Of a DNA stretch of 11,429 nt, positions 11,407 through 11,429 are shown piece by piece. This stretch comes from Candidatus Saccharimonadota bacterium (GTDB lineage Bacteria; Patescibacteriota; Saccharimonadia; Saccharimonadales; Saccharimonadaceae). Positions within the stretch are counted from its first letter, which is position 1. Each line of letters starts with the position of its first letter. Position numbers and translations under genes: made by a program. The notes beneath the pieces are model-generated. The model searched no databases. It saw only the letters and a list, made by a program, of their open reading frames with translations, and was not told the origin of the DNA. The stretch covers positions 1 to 11,429 of the forward strand of contig DODJ01000005.1 of NCBI GenBank assembly GCA_003545655.1. The letters run 5' to 3'.

Positions 11407-11429
11407 TGGTGGAGCATATCGGATTCGAA
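11407..11429 (-). tRNA. tRNA 3' end, cut by the window edge
   Basis: The last 23 bases read on the minus strand divide exactly as a tRNA 3' part: T-loop TTCGAAT (fits TTCRANY), T-stem strand CCGAT, acceptor strand ATGCTCC, discriminator A, and an encoded CCA. The 5' part, anticodon and so identity are outside the window; the acceptor should begin GGAGCAT. Confidence 0.82.

Noticed and set aside
1..11429. CRISPR arrays, transposases, integrases and phage genes
   Set aside because: No direct repeat arrays or such proteins were found in any frame; the only mobile-like sign is the palindrome in leuS and the tRNA border.

Overview
The window looks like a piece of a Patescibacteria (CPR) chromosome, most likely a Candidatus Saccharibacteria (TM7) relative. 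I infer this from very compact packing, single-copy housekeeping genes in an unusual order (rpsP/khpA, rpmF-nusB-Nudix-rnc, leuS), a stripped-down Mur ligase, a very short L32 and many genes without ribosome-binding sites. All reading frames fit the standard bacterial code. No database search was possible, so the taxonomy is an inference.

Layout. 1-1266: khpA (KH-domain RNA-binding protein) and rpsP (ribosomal protein S16) lie on the minus strand. Between them a plus-strand unit with a near-consensus promoter and an intrinsic terminator predicts an orphan structured small RNA of about 117 nt (609-725). 1267-1560: a SemiSWEET/PQ-loop sugar transporter on the plus strand. 1561-3376: a minus-strand operon, rpmF (47 aa) - nusB - Nudix hydrolase - rnc, with overlapping genes and one clear promoter. 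3510-4019: an unknown exported or membrane-anchored protein. 4016-6508: leuS, which carries an imperfect ~106-bp palindrome (5714-5819) translated in frame as an extra ~25 residues of the editing domain. 6550-9175: a single-pass surface protein and a MurF-like ligase. 9221-10431: a membrane-anchored thioredoxin-like protein and its CcdA-type electron donor. 10420-11382: an extended-SDR nucleotide-sugar epimerase/dehydratase. 11407-11429: the 3' end of a tRNA cut by the window edge.

How the genes fit together. The left half is translation and RNA metabolism (S16, L32, KH protein, NusB, RNase III, Nudix, LeuRS). The right half is cell-envelope work: a Mur-type ligase, a surface protein with two extracytoplasmic cysteines, a thiol-redox relay that could serve such proteins, and a sugar-nucleotide enzyme. 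SD-led starts occur in the rpsP, khpA and rpmF-nusB-Nudix-rnc transcription units. The other genes mostly start within a few bases of a predicted transcription start and so look leaderless.

The most unusual items are the in-frame palindromic insertion in leuS, which resembles in style the Rickettsia palindromic elements, and the promoter-hairpins-terminator small RNA unit between khpA and rpsP.
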